A DNA stretch of 64,000 bases. Origin: Imbricaverruca yamaguchii. Taxonomy: Eukaryota > Arthropoda > Thecostraca > Neoverrucidae. The position numbers were made by a program, and so were the translations under genes. Positions 40,401-46,997 of this stretch are shown piece by piece. Positions within the stretch are counted from its first letter, which is position 1. The number at the start of each line of letters is the position of its first letter. The notes under the pieces are model-generated. The model saw only the letters and a program-made list of their open reading frames with translations, was not told the origin of the DNA and searched no databases. The stretch spans positions 802,501-866,500 of the forward strand of contig JAOTOL010001438.1 of assembly GCA_034440575.1 (NCBI GenBank), written 5' to 3'.

Positions 40401-43400
40401 TGTACTGAAGCTATGCACACGCACACTCGCGCGCACACACCCACCCACACCCTCACGTCCACCAACACGCCCACCCACACGCCCACCCACACGCCCACCC
40501 ACACGCCCACCCACACGCACGCCCAACCACACACCCACACACCCACACACTCACCCACACACTGTTGTGGTGACAGATGCACAAGTGTAGTGCTGTAACC
40601 GCAGGGGAGCTATCGCGGCGTCATGTGTGCGGGCGTAGTACTGTAACCGCAGATGTACTGTTGTGGCGGCAGGTGTACTACTTCGCCATAGTGGAGGACT
40701 TTGTGCTGCGGTTCTTCTGGTCGGTGGGTATGGTGATGTCGCTGCTGAGTCCTCAGGCATCGCCCGTCATCAATGTCATCGCGCCACCACTGGAGATATT
40801 CAGGCAAGTTGCCTCCTTACTGAGCGTCCAAACACCAGCCGTAACCAGCGATTGCCACCAGCCCCTCAGTCCCGCTCAGACCCACCATCCATTGGGGGGT
40901 ATGAGCGACTGTCACCAGCCTCTCAGTCCCGCTCAGACCCACCATCCATTGGGGGGGGGTATGAGTGACTGTCACCAGCCCCTCAGTTCCGCTCAGACCC
41001 ACCACCAATTTTAATCATCAAGGAAATTTAGATCGTTGATAAATATTGTCCCCTGCATAATGTATTGTGCACCTTGCAATATTTGGAGTATGGTGTAGAC
41101 GTAAGGACACAAAACTTGAGGATTGTGGGTATAACTTATCCTCAACATAAAACCTTGGGGCACAGGCGATTTTTTATCACCTGATTCTGATGACGAGCAC
41201 GTCCGTTGGACAGGGACTATTTGTCCCCAAACGACTGAAAGTGTGCCGATTGTTCTTCATGTTTTAGCAGAATAGCAGATTTGTAATTTTGCGAAAAGAA
41301 CGCTATAGGTCATTTTCGGGATACCATGCATGCATTTTTGGATGAAATGTCAACTTTATGGCCCAGCATGGTCCATTTTTAGCCGGGAGGGCGTGGCTCA
41401 AATGCCCCTGGATCCGCCAGTTCTTGAGCACGACACAGTAAGCACCATTCTCAAGTGACCTTGGCTTTCAAAATACGTGCCAGTAAATATGGCCACTGAC
41501 CACCGGGCTTCAAAAGCGGCTTCTTTTTAGACATACGTCAGGCCTGCCGGCGAGCCTGGCGTCATGCTGTTTTATATCCTTTCAGAAGATTCGTGTGGAA
41601 CTTCTTCCGTCTAGAGAACGAGCACCTGAACAACTGCGGCAAATTCCGAGCCGTGCGCGACATTTCGGTGGCACCGATCGACGCCTCTGACCAGGCCGAG
41701 GTGAGCCAGCAGTGCCGTTAGTAGTGGGTCCTCAGAGCAGTCACAACTGCTGTTGTAGCCGGGCCGGCTGCAATACTCGTCAGCAGGAGTAACTTGAGGT
41801 ATCGTAATTGCATCATCCGATTATGTGATGCATGCAGCTTGAAATGATAATTCAGGTCGCAGCAAAAAAACAAAACAAAAGAAACACTATTCCGATAAGT
41901 CAGTTGTTTAAACCGTCGGCCTGTATTAATCTCCCGCGCCCCGACAAAGCAGTTCGAGCCCCTTCACTCGCTCTCGTAGTCTTCGGGTGAAGTGTCGATT
42001 GTCGGCTGTCCCGGTGAGGCTGGAATGCGACGGCGGGGCGGCCGTGTCGGTCAGGGTTAAACTATTGGTTTTTCGTTAGGTGTGAGATGTCGAAACGGGC
42101 ACCGAAGGATGTCGAAATTTGACATGGAATTAGTGTCAATTAAACTGCTTTTGATGTTTTTCCGACTCACGTTTGAGCAATGGTGTACGTACTTATGACT
42201 GTACATTTTTCATTTGCTTTGAGATTCATAATTTAAGAAGGGCTCCATTCAGGACAGGGATAAAATTACCTATGCTATAATTTGATATCGTACGCCATAT
42301 CACATAGTTAATCCCTTTACCCAAAATTACGTTGCGATATGTCCGTGTGTCACTGTTCCTTATTAGGAGCATTGACACGATACGTATAGGCGAGATATTG
42401 CTAGAAAGGAGACACGAAGGCTTCAAAAGCACGCATCACGGAGCAGGATGTCGATACTTTTTGGAGAAGGATGTCGATTCAGTGTCCAGAAAGTGGTATT
42501 TTCCACCCTATTTGACGAATAATTGATCACTGGTGTCGGTGCATTGGCTGCACGCTAAACCCTCGGTCAAAACTAAACCCTCTTCTGCCGTTGATCTGGA
42601 ATTCCCAAATCGGGTGGTGGGCCGATGAGTCACGAAACAATATTCTTTTTTAGAATGAGACCCTGGTCCGTAAACCAACTCCAACAAGCATTGAGACTAA
42701 ATGTCTAAAATATATATTAAAATGCGTAACAACAATCCCCAGTTATGTCCTTGCTAGCTTCATGCGTACTGTCGCACTTATGCACGAACTATTATTGGAA
42801 TTCGGATTAAACGCGATGTTGTATATAATAATTTCATTTACAAAGCTTCCCTTTATGGGTTAAGTTCGACATGCCAATCTTGTTGACAAAAAGAGTCGGT
42901 GGTCCATCTAGTCGCGGTTCTCTTCTGCTACCCTGTCAGGTAATCGGACGAAAGCTGCTAAATCTGTGGAAAAGGGATCCTTCCACACAGGACTCGGCCT
43001 AGAATAGCTACACATGAACACGGACAGGAGCATTATCCGCATCATGCGGAACACGTCAGAGTGGGGTGCTGACAGTCTGTGCGTACGTGCTTTCCAGCCG
43101 TGGCGGCGCTACACGTGTGCCGGCGCCGAACGTCGTCACCACGCACGTGGCAACACGACCGTCGACTGTGTGTGTGCAAACCCCCGACTGTCTAGTCCAT
43201 CCACAAGTGCGGCCTTTCTTCGACCGTGCCAACCGTCTGTCCCCGTGTCTGGTCCACGTCATAGCAAACATTGCTAACCGTACGCTTGTTTTTGTGTTTA
43301 TTTGGGTGATTCACGATGCACTTTGCACGATCACGGCTGATGGCGCCGCCCATACTGTTTCGTCGGTGGGCCGCGGGATAGGGAAATGTCCAGATGGACG

Positions 43401-44213
43401 TGAGTGTTGAACCCGGGACCTTTAGTACCCAGAGATTAATCAGTCGGCAATCGCCGTCCCTGCTAACCGTATACCGCGACCAATGCTGCCATCCACAGAT
43501 CATTGTGGCACTGGCTGGAGCACTGCCGTCCGCAGATTATCCGCCGCTGGCGGGAGTGTTGCCGTCTGCAGATTATCCGCCGCTGGCGGGAGTGTTGCCG
43601 TCCGCAGATTATCCGCCGCTGGCGGGAGTGTTGCCGTCCGCAGATTATCCGCCGCTGACTGGAATGTTGCCGTCCGCAGATTATCCGCCGCTGGCGGGAG
43701 TGTTGCCGTCCGCAGATTATCCGCCGCTGACTGGAATGTTGCCGTCCGCAGATTATCCGCCACTGACGGGAGTATTGCCGTCCGCAGATTATCCGCCGCT
43801 GGCGGGAGTGTTGCCGTCCGCAGATGATCCGCCGCTGGCGGGAGCGTTGCCGTCCGCAGATTATCCGCCACTGGCGGGAGTGTTGCCGTCCGCAGATGAT
43901 CCGCCGCTGGCGGGAGCGTTGCCGTCCGCAGATTATCCACCGCTGACTGGAATGTTGCCGTCCGCAGATCATACGCATGATGGACGAGGATAACGGCGTC
44001 ATCAACCGTCGCAATCGACGGAAGCCGGGCGCCAACAAGCGTAAGGATGACCGCCGCCTGATGTTGGACGGCGACGAGCCGGACGAACAGACGTACCTGT
44101 CGGTAACCTCGGCCGACATCCGCGCCTGGTTCCGCAACTTGTCGGGCAGCGGGCGAGGCTCGCGCCAGCGCGCACAGCCCGCCCACTACCACCACACGGA
44201 TACCTTCTCCTGA
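21516..44213 (+). CDS. XPR1: XPR1 phosphate exporter (SPX-EXS family), complete gene in 13 coding exons
   Basis: The spliced model joins 13 exons with matching phases at all 12 junctions and gives 705 residues, against 696 in human XPR1. Family knowledge: XPR1 exports inorganic phosphate across the plasma membrane and is gated by inositol pyrophosphates bound to its cytosolic SPX domain. Vertebrate XPR1 is also the receptor for xenotropic and polytropic murine leukaemia viruses. Seen here: an SPX domain at about residues 1-175 with the [15 protein letters not shown] start, Y22 and K26, and the basic KKILKKHDK helix. Then [14 protein letters not shown], a series of hydrophobic segments from about residue 215, and an EXS domain at about 345-625 with [48 protein letters not shown] and [18 protein letters not shown]. 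The C-terminal tail of about 70 residues is basic and does not resemble the human tail. The introns are packed with tandem repeats. Exon order and every boundary were read directly from the sequence. Confidence 0.97.
22352..23092. repeat. Block between direct copies of TCTTCAACCGCCC
   Basis: TCTTCAACCGCCCTCCCC stands at about 22352 and TCTTCAACCGCCCCCCCC at about 23069, in the same orientation. The AT-rich 700 bases between them have no gene. They contain a palindromic TGACGTCA at about 22951. It could be a nonautonomous element, but no inverted ends were seen. Confidence 0.3.
23559..23665. repeat. Imperfect inverted repeat (XPR1 intron 1)
   Basis: AAAGTTGGCCTTCATTGACA and TGTCAGTGAAGGCCAACTTT face each other with about 28-base arms and a loop of about 45 bases. 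This may be a small foldback element or the core of one. Confidence 0.7.
24361..24430 (+). repeat. 25-bp tandem repeat, 2.8 copies (XPR1 intron 1)
   Basis: CTTCGTTCGCTTCAACTCAA plus CATCT, three times, identical. Confidence 0.95.
25072..25115 (+). repeat. TAAC-tailed motif, short copy (XPR1 intron 1)
   Basis: GCATAACCACTGCAGTCGAT, then GCGCCCCTAAACCTCC. It resembles the copy at 51435 (ACCACTGCAGTTGATGCGCC) more than the others, so two subfamilies may exist. Confidence 0.5.
25902..25962. repeat. Two adjoining perfect palindromes (XPR1 intron 1)
   Basis: ACCTGACTCACCACAGAC and its complement are separated by two bases (25902-25939). They are followed by TCACCACAGACA and its complement with no spacer (25939-25962). 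Confidence 0.95.
26140..26245 (+). repeat. About 22-bp tandem repeat, five copies (XPR1 intron 1)
   Basis: Variants of GAGGTGTCATGATCAGGTGT. Most units carry TGATCA. Confidence 0.85.
27590..27768 (+). mobile_element. tRNA-derived SINE abutting XPR1 exon 2
   Basis: Head GTAGTCTAGGGGTAAGTTGC with the B-box GAGTTCGAGTCTC, body GACCAATCTGCG, GAGAGATTGGCGACGCTACA and GTCGTAAAGCC, then an (ACC)n tail. The tail runs into the exon 2 acceptor at 27779. The same family is seen at 13235, 37015, 48735 and 61215. Confidence 0.8.
27780..27933 (+). CDS. XPR1: XPR1 exon 2 (SPX helices)
   Basis: The acceptor ctctgttgcag ends at 27779. Translation gives [15 protein letters not shown] through [13 protein letters not shown], matching SPX residues 24-74 of the family; K26 is kept. 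The exon ends in phase 1 before GTGGGT. The acceptor lies directly behind the (CCA)n tail of a SINE, so the repeat tail supplies the C-rich tract before the splice site. Confidence 0.95.
28000..28330 (+). repeat. Degenerate tandem repeat after XPR1 exon 2
   Basis: About twelve variants of TAGGCAGATACTGACGT at 20-30 base spacing, starting within 70 bases of the exon 2 donor. Confidence 0.7.
28335..28800 (+). mobile_element. Dispersed repeat family A, long copy (XPR1 intron 2)
   Basis: It runs from a start like GTGATGAGTCATTCGTGAAA through CCATGCTTATGCT, GTGATACACGAACATCTCGC and CCTAACGAAAAACCA. It ends in the tail GACGCGCCCTAAAGCCCAAA and TAACTAAC. Similar stretches occur at 12700, 13405, 28950 and 42060. 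No coding frame. It could be a SINE or a LINE 3' fragment. Confidence 0.6.
28950..29315 (+). mobile_element. Dispersed repeat family A, second copy (XPR1 intron 2)
   Basis: Same order of blocks as 28335: AGTGATAAATCATCCGTGGA, GTGGAATATACCAC, ATCCTTCTCCAAGAAGTGCC, CCATGCTTATGCT, GATACACGAACATTTCGCAA and CGTTTCGACATCTCACACC, then CTAACGAAAATCCA. The TAAC tail is missing. The two copies are in direct orientation, about 150 bases apart. Confidence 0.6.
29360..29607 (+). CDS. XPR1: XPR1 exon 3 (SPX core with basic ligand helix)
   Basis: The acceptor gtgtctgcag completes the split codon to give [14 protein letters not shown]. The exon holds [19 protein letters not shown] and [11 protein letters not shown]. 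The last of these is the lysine helix that binds inositol polyphosphates in SPX domains. The linker between about residues 95 and 115 ([13 protein letters not shown] and a basic run) differs from vertebrates, as is usual there. The exon ends in phase 0 before GTTGGT. Confidence 0.96.
29837..29973 (+). CDS. XPR1: XPR1 exon 4 (end of SPX)
   Basis: The acceptor gcgggcag gives [14 protein letters not shown], then [17 protein letters not shown] and DLEGGDR, aligning with the end of the SPX domain (FYTCKKINQLISETE in human). Intron 3 is only 229 bases. The exon ends in phase 2 (GAC CG/GTCAGT), splitting the arginine codon before [11 protein letters not shown]. Confidence 0.93.
30425..31655. repeat. 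32-bp minisatellite, about 38 copies (XPR1 intron 4)
   Basis: Unit: GGCGCCCTTGTATGTGTGAC plus GTGCGCTGTCCC, very homogeneous, with a few 1-3 base deletions near 31030 and 31370. A unit of 32 with no stop in any minus-strand frame yields long chance open frames (for example 30402-31826). Each unit has a TGACGTGC and a GGCGCC palindrome. The array ends about 50 bases before exon 5. Confidence 0.98.
31704..31828 (+). CDS. XPR1: XPR1 exon 5 (linker and first hydrophobic segment)
   Basis: The exon encodes [17 protein letters not shown], then [20 protein letters not shown], the first membrane segment. Acceptor tttgacag, donor ACAG/GTACGT, phase 1. The exon sits between two minisatellites: the 32-bp array ends about 50 bases before it, and a second array of about 40-bp units begins about 20 bases after it. 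Confidence 0.95.
31845..32325 (+). repeat. Minisatellite right after XPR1 exon 5
   Basis: About 12 units of 37-44 bases built on GTGTGACATGTCAGGACCGG plus TCCAGTATGGTGGGG. Most contain the palindrome GGACCGGTCC. The array begins about 20 bases after the exon 5 donor. Confidence 0.93.
32891..33134 (+). CDS. XPR1: XPR1 exon 6 (membrane segments, [12 protein letters not shown] motif)
   Basis: The acceptor gccgttctcag gives [19 protein letters not shown], then [35 protein letters not shown] and the segment [15 protein letters not shown]. The [12 protein letters not shown] stretch is almost invariant in animal XPR1. The donor is TCTACAG/GTCAGGG, phase 2. The donor and the last 14 exon bases are copied further down intron 6. 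Confidence 0.96.
33121..33371 (+). repeat. Repeat derived from the XPR1 exon 6 donor junction
   Basis: The last 14 exon bases with the first six intron bases (33121-33140) recur exactly at 33352-33371. Between them lie degenerate units of about 26 bases, with donor-like CAG/GTCA or TAG/GTCAGG junctions at 33161, 33220 and 33246, and GATCAG variants elsewhere. Confidence 0.85.
33657..33780 (+). CDS. XPR1: XPR1 exon 7 (membrane segment, INPTK motif)
   Basis: Acceptor gtgtgtttcag. The exon encodes [20 protein letters not shown], then [21 protein letters not shown], matching [21 protein letters not shown] of human XPR1. It ends in phase 0 at GTG/GTGCGT. The EXS domain begins in this exon. Confidence 0.95.
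34410..34474. repeat. (AT)n microsatellite (XPR1 intron 7)
   Basis: About 32 AT units. Confidence 0.97.
35008..35105 (+). repeat. 24-bp tandem repeat, four copies (XPR1 intron 7)
   Basis: ACTTATCTGGCATAGTGGCG plus ACAC, nearly identical copies. Confidence 0.93.
35770..36015 (+). repeat. Long degenerate repeat, about 60-75 bp (XPR1 intron 7)
   Basis: Four partial units share GTGCTGCACATG, TTGGTGACAAATTGCC, GCTGTTTCCCC and AATATGACTCCCTTG. One unit is broken by a TAAC-type motif at 35880. Confidence 0.65.
35880..35906 (+). repeat. TAAC-type motif, fragment (XPR1 intron 7)
   Basis: CAACATAGTCGATGCCCCCT followed by AAAGC, a truncated copy of the motif that is complete at 28737. Confidence 0.4.
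36487..36637 (+). CDS. XPR1: XPR1 exon 8 ([13 protein letters not shown] motif)
   Basis: Acceptor gtgtctgttgcag. The exon encodes [20 protein letters not shown], then [20 protein letters not shown], aligning with human [22 protein letters not shown]. It ends in phase 1 at GTCAAAG/GTACGC. Intron 7 is 2.7 kb. Confidence 0.96.
37015..37178 (-). mobile_element. tRNA-derived SINE, reverse orientation, XPR1 intron 8
   Basis: Read on the minus strand it has the same head as the 27590 copy (GTCTAGGGTAAGTTGCCCG, B-box GGATTCGAGTCTC) and the same body (GGCGACACCATATGACTCAA, TCGTAAAACCAATAACC). Confidence 0.8.
37855..38405. repeat. Compound minisatellite rich in CACCTG (XPR1 intron 8)
   Basis: Units of about 22-24 bases such as CACCTGAGGTGTGTCCATCC and CACCTGGGATGTATACCCC alternate, with TTTCTGCCACGCCTGAGTTG, to form a higher-order unit of about 115 bases. 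The core CACCTGAGGTG is an odd palindrome. Confidence 0.9.
38480..38745. repeat. 23-bp minisatellite before XPR1 exon 9
   Basis: About nine copies of CACCTGAGGTAGACATGTAC plus ACC. It shares CACCTGAGGT with the array at 37855, so the two are probably of common origin. It ends about 60 bases before exon 9. Confidence 0.92.
38804..39007 (+). CDS. XPR1: XPR1 exon 9 (EXS, RRYRD and [12 protein letters not shown] motifs)
   Basis: Acceptor ggccagcag. The exon encodes [20 protein letters not shown], then [40 protein letters not shown] and GALYQTRM. The RRYRD and HLVNAGKYS motifs are hallmarks of EXS proteins. The lumenal loop before them is a little shorter than in human. Donor A/GTGAGT, phase 1. 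Confidence 0.96.
   Translation, partial: RRRPPTRASRRRSRPGWWCRACRRGSGSPSVCGGIETRARRSRTSSTPENTPPHFSRWRSARSTKRV
39733..40013. repeat. TATG/ATGC and AT microsatellites (XPR1 intron 9)
   Basis: Long runs of TGTATGTATGCATGCATG-type units and (AT)n, broken by a TAAC-type motif at 39828. Confidence 0.93.
39828..39895 (+). repeat. TAAC-type motif with (CCA)n end (XPR1 intron 9)
   Basis: CATGGGCGCAAAATGACCCT, then GTCGACGCGCCCCTAAACCC and AAATCCACCACCACCAC. It is embedded in ATG/TATG microsatellite. Confidence 0.55.
40153..40322 (+). CDS. XPR1: XPR1 exon 10 ([14 protein letters not shown] motif)
   Basis: Acceptor cacgtgtttcag. The exon encodes [20 protein letters not shown], then [26 protein letters not shown] and SLP. 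The [11 protein letters not shown] motif is diagnostic of EXS. The [10 protein letters not shown] segment differs from vertebrate KERGHSDTMVF and is one reason for suspecting an arthropod-like source. Donor CCG/GTGAGT, phase 0. Confidence 0.96.
40418..40562. repeat. CACCCACACGCC microsatellite (XPR1 intron 10)
   Basis: Repeats of CACCCACACGCC and CACACCC fill most of intron 10 between exons 10 and 11. Confidence 0.95.
40563..40672 (+). repeat. Acceptor-like repeats before XPR1 exon 11
   Basis: ACTGTTGTGGTGACAG (AG at 40575-40576), GTGCTGTAACCGCAG (40603-40604), GTACTGTAACCGCAG (40651-40652) and the true TACTGTTGTGGCGGCAG (40671-40672) are variants of one block. Confidence 0.75.
40673..40803 (+). 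CDS. XPR1: XPR1 exon 11 (EXS helix) with a GC donor
   Basis: The exon encodes [20 protein letters not shown], then [14 protein letters not shown]. Homology runs without a gap into the next exon ([12 protein letters not shown], human [12 protein letters not shown]). That places the 3' end at TTCAG/GCAAGT, a GC-AG intron. The acceptor (tgttgtggcggcag) is the last of several similar AG sites within about 100 bases. Confidence 0.94.
40848..41012 (+). repeat. About 57-bp tandem repeat, three copies (XPR1 intron 11)
   Basis: CACCAGCCCCTCAGTCCCGC plus TCAGACCCACCATCCATTGG and a GAGTGACTGT end. It starts about 45 bases after the GC donor of exon 11. Confidence 0.93.
41586..41700 (+). CDS. XPR1: XPR1 exon 12 (EXS end, [19 protein letters not shown])
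   Basis: Acceptor tatcctttcag. The exon encodes [20 protein letters not shown] and [18 protein letters not shown], virtually identical to human up to ADDQT. The arginines here belong to the functional core of EXS. Donor GAG/GTGAGC, phase 0. Confidence 0.97.
42053..42540 (-). mobile_element. Dispersed repeat family A, reverse copy (XPR1 intron 12)
   Basis: The minus strand matches family A: CCAGTGATCAATTATTCGTC, GGTGGAAAATACCACTTTC, ACATCCTTCTCCAAAAAGT, GACACACGGACATATCGCAA and CGTTTCGACATCTCACACC, then CTAACGAAAAACCA. Confidence 0.6.
43300..43462 (-). mobile_element. Second SINE family, copy 1 (XPR1 intron 12)
   Basis: Read on the minus strand, a tRNA-like head with GGTCCCGGGTTCAACACTC as B-box is followed by a body with GAAACAGTATGGGCGGCGCC and GTGCATCGTGAATCACCC. 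Two more copies lie at 52880 and 61560, all on the minus strand. Confidence 0.7.
43499..43967 (+). repeat. 36-bp minisatellite carrying the XPR1 exon 13 acceptor
   Basis: Twelve 36-base units (from 43536) of ATTATCCGCCGCTGGCGGGA plus GTGTTGCCGTCCGCAG, preceded by a 37-base degenerate unit. The AG of each unit ends at 43535 + 36n, and the last (43967) is the functional exon 13 acceptor. Four units (from 43644, 43716, 43752 and 43932) carry a TGA in the exon 13 frame; the others are open. Confidence 0.97.
43968..44213 (+). CDS. XPR1: XPR1 exon 13 (terminal, C-terminal tail and stop)
   Basis: The exon begins [20 protein letters not shown], aligning with human LLEQMMDQDDGVRNRQKNR. It continues through a basic and then acidic tail to TDTFS and a TGA at 44211-44213 (82 codons with stop). 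After the first 20 residues there is no visible similarity to the vertebrate tail. The acceptor ccgtccgcag is the last copy of a 36-bp repeat. Its polypyrimidine tract is poor. Confidence 0.93.
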   Translation: MIRMMDEDNGVINRRNRRKPGANKRKDDRRLMLDGDEPDEQTYLSVTSADIRAWFRNLSGSGRGSRQRAQPAHYHHTDTFS

Positions 44214-44239
44214 TGCCGTCCACCCGACCTGGTCACCGC

Positions 44240-44530
44240 ATGGACAGAGGCTGCTCTGTGGGACGTGTCAGTAACGTACGACAGGCTGCTCTGAAGGTGG
44301 CGGTAGCGCACGACAGAGGCTGCTCTGAAGGTGGCGGTAGCGCACGACAGAAGCTGACCTGCGGGTGGCGGTAGCTAAAGATGGAGCCCTCAGGGTGGCA
44401 GTAGCCCCGAAGACGTAAGCTGCTCTGCAGCGGCGATAGCCGACGGCAGAAGCTGCCCCGAATGCGGCGGTGGCACGCGACAGAAACTGTCGTGCAGGCG
44501 GCAAGAGCCGTTGACAGAGGCTTCCATGCA
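44240..44530 (+). repeat. Degenerate repeat in the presumed XPR1 3' UTR
   Basis: About seven units of about 40 bases with GACAGAGGCTGCTCTGAAGG plus TGGCGGTAGCGCAC, becoming looser downstream. Confidence 0.75.
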
Positions 44531-44784
44531 CGCGGGCGGTGACTGCACACCGCACAGCGGTGCTGCCGGTAGCCACGTGCTGGTGTGCCGGTGTGATCAG
44601 TGGTCCGTGTGGGCAGAGAGTAGGGCTGTCGGCCACGCTGGCCAGTCTTCCACGATGTGATTCAGACCGTGTCGCGACGTCGTCCTGGCGCAGGCGATGG
44701 CCAAGTCGCTGCCGTATTGGCCGACACAGCCGTCTTGATGAATACCACGCCTGCCACCTGGTACAGTCGCCGGGCCATGTGGTA

Positions 44785-45245
44785 ACCTGGTCACCTCTCC
44801 ACCTGCCCATGGTCGCCTCTCCATGTGGTCACCTCTCCACCTGCCCATGGTCGCCTTCCATGTGGTCGCCTTCCGTGTGGTCACCTCTCCACCTGCCCAT
44901 GGTCGCCTCTCCATGTGTCACCTTCTTTCACCCTCCACCTGCCCATGGTCGCCTTCCTCCTCTCCACCTGCCCTCCCTCTCCACCTGCCCATGGTCGCCT
45001 CTCCATTATCATCCATGGTCGCCTCTCCATTGGTCACCTCTCCCCTGCCCATGGTCGCCTCTCCATGTGGTCGCCTCTCCATGTGGTCACCTCTCCACCT
45101 GCCCATGGTCGCCTCTCCACCTGCCCATGATCGCCTCTCCATGTGGTCATCTCGCCACCTGGTCACCTCGTCACCTGGCTGCCCGGTCACCTCATCCGGT
45201 CACTTCGTCACTTCACCTGGTCATCTCGTCACCCTGGTCTGACCG
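44785..45245. repeat. CACCTGCCCATGGTCGCC minisatellite
   Basis: Units of about 18 and 36 bases of CACCTGCCCATGGTCGCCTC plus TCCATGTGGT, with rearranged copies. It lies 570 bases after the XPR1 stop. No AATAAA is seen between the stop and the array, so whether the array is transcribed in the 3' UTR is open. Confidence 0.9.
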
Positions 45246-45384
45246 ACCGATCCCACCAGTAAGAAGCTCATCCTCTGATGGCAACCTGTCTGTACTTATG
45301 AACTTTTTCACGTGCCTGTGGGAAACCGAAAATTGACCTGTATGTAGCCCTGGCCCCATCTCACTTTGCACACATATACCTAGG

Positions 45385-45385
45385 C

Positions 45386-45472
<87 letters not shown>

Positions 45473-45565
45473 ATATATATATATTTATATATATATATAT
45501 ATGTATATATTTATATACATATATATATTTATATATAAATGTATACATCTATATATGTATATATC
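45385..45565. repeat. (AT)n and TATATG microsatellite
   Basis: About 180 bases of AT-type repeat with TATATATG and TTTATATA variants. Confidence 0.96.
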
Positions 45566-45937
45566 CGGTATGCAATTATCACCACTTGATGAACCCTTTC
45601 TCACCTCGAATCTTTATCACGTGGGGTTTTCTTCAAGTTGTTTCTTGTCTGTGCGAAGCCGATCACCCATTCACCCGGGAGGTTCCCGCCGGTATGTACG
45701 AAACCTCTGGCTTAAGGCATTGAAGCTCATACATTCTGTCCATGTGCTGATTGCTAGTTGTACCGGTGTATCCCGCGAGAGGGACCAGGGAATGTATTTC
45801 CTGGGATTTGCGCGTTTGTTTTTGTGTCGCGTCGTTCATTGACACTATATTTTCGTGTGCGAGATGATAGGGTGCAATATGTGGCTGTGCATTTAGTTCA
45901 GGATACTGCTTGTTTGATGAGTGTTTCAGAAAATCAG

Positions 45938-45956
45938 TGGCGTATCCAGGGGTTTG
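45938..45956 (+). other. Transposon-end-like motif
   Basis: CAGTGGCGTATCCAGGGGT resembles the terminal sequence of some DNA transposons. A similar motif in reverse (CCCCTGGATCCGCC) lies at 41407. No partner end was found for either. Confidence 0.25.
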
Positions 45957-46997
45957 GAATTTAGTCGATTTTTGGAAGCTAGGTAAAAAGTGTCTGCGTA
46001 TAATATGGTAGCGTCGGTGCACGCATCACTAAATTCGAAAATAATTAGATTTGTGAAGGGCGACCTCTTATGCGGGTTTTACGCGCGCTGGATTCTTTTT
46101 GCAGATTTTCCTTAAGTCACCGAGTTACACTTGATTCATGTGATGCGGAGGAGTTTGTTTGGAAAATTTGAGGCTCTGTCGCTGTATTGCGATTAATGGA
46201 ACATTCTGGGTGGTAAAATTAGCTAATAGGCACAAGGTTCGTATACATAATTTGAAGTGAACCATTTCGGGAAACTTTTGGAATATTTTAGCGCTTTTTT
46301 CTTCGTGTCATGTAAATGATTCGCTAGTGGTGCCAGGAGGTAATCAGATGGTAATTTGCAAAGGTTTCAGGGAGGGGCGTCACCCGTACACGTTTCAGCT
46401 GAAAACCGTCCCCGGTCTCTCCGTCTCATCCTGTTAAGTTACGACATAGACTATTCACCTTGCCCCTGCAATGTTCTCCAACATGTTGGTCGCTGTCTCT
46501 GAGTGCGTGCTTCCGTGCCGCCGGTCACGGAATTTGCTGGCTACTGCTGTCCCTTGTCCTAGCATCCATAGCTCGAGACTCGTGACTCGCCACCTTGACC
46601 TATTTCCGGCATTGATCGGTCGGCGCGGAACCAATGGAAGCATTCCTAATCGTAGACGTACTGACCTTGTATTCAGCGTTCCCATGAATACAAAATCTCC
46701 TTCACCACCACCACAGCCGTAGTCGCTGCGCCGCTCCACCACCTCAGACAGTTGTCGCCAAGACCAGCCGTCGCCCCAGGGGCAGGGGGCAGACCTGTAT
46801 GGGTGCTGGGCCCAACGCACTCTGAGTAATCAGGACTTGGCATGTTATGCTGATGTGTGTGGCTAACATGGGACTGACGTGGGGCTGATGTGGTGCTGAC
46901 ACGTGACGTTAGCACCTGATGTGGGCATTTCGCCACGTAGCATTGCCTAGGTCGGTGTTGTGCAGCTCGGTGTGTTTGTGTGCATCTGAGTGGGTGT

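Noticed and set aside
43499..43967. CRISPR-like regular 36-bp repeats
   Set aside because: There are no unique spacers; units are contiguous, and the genome is eukaryotic with introns.
43394..43993. A 199-codon frame of [12 protein letters not shown] repeats
   Set aside because: It is a frame of the 36-bp array, different from the XPR1 exon 13 frame, with no other support.
46455..46820. A reverse-transcriptase-like or other protein on the minus strand
   Set aside because: No catalytic motif or family signature was found, and the opposite strand is equally open.
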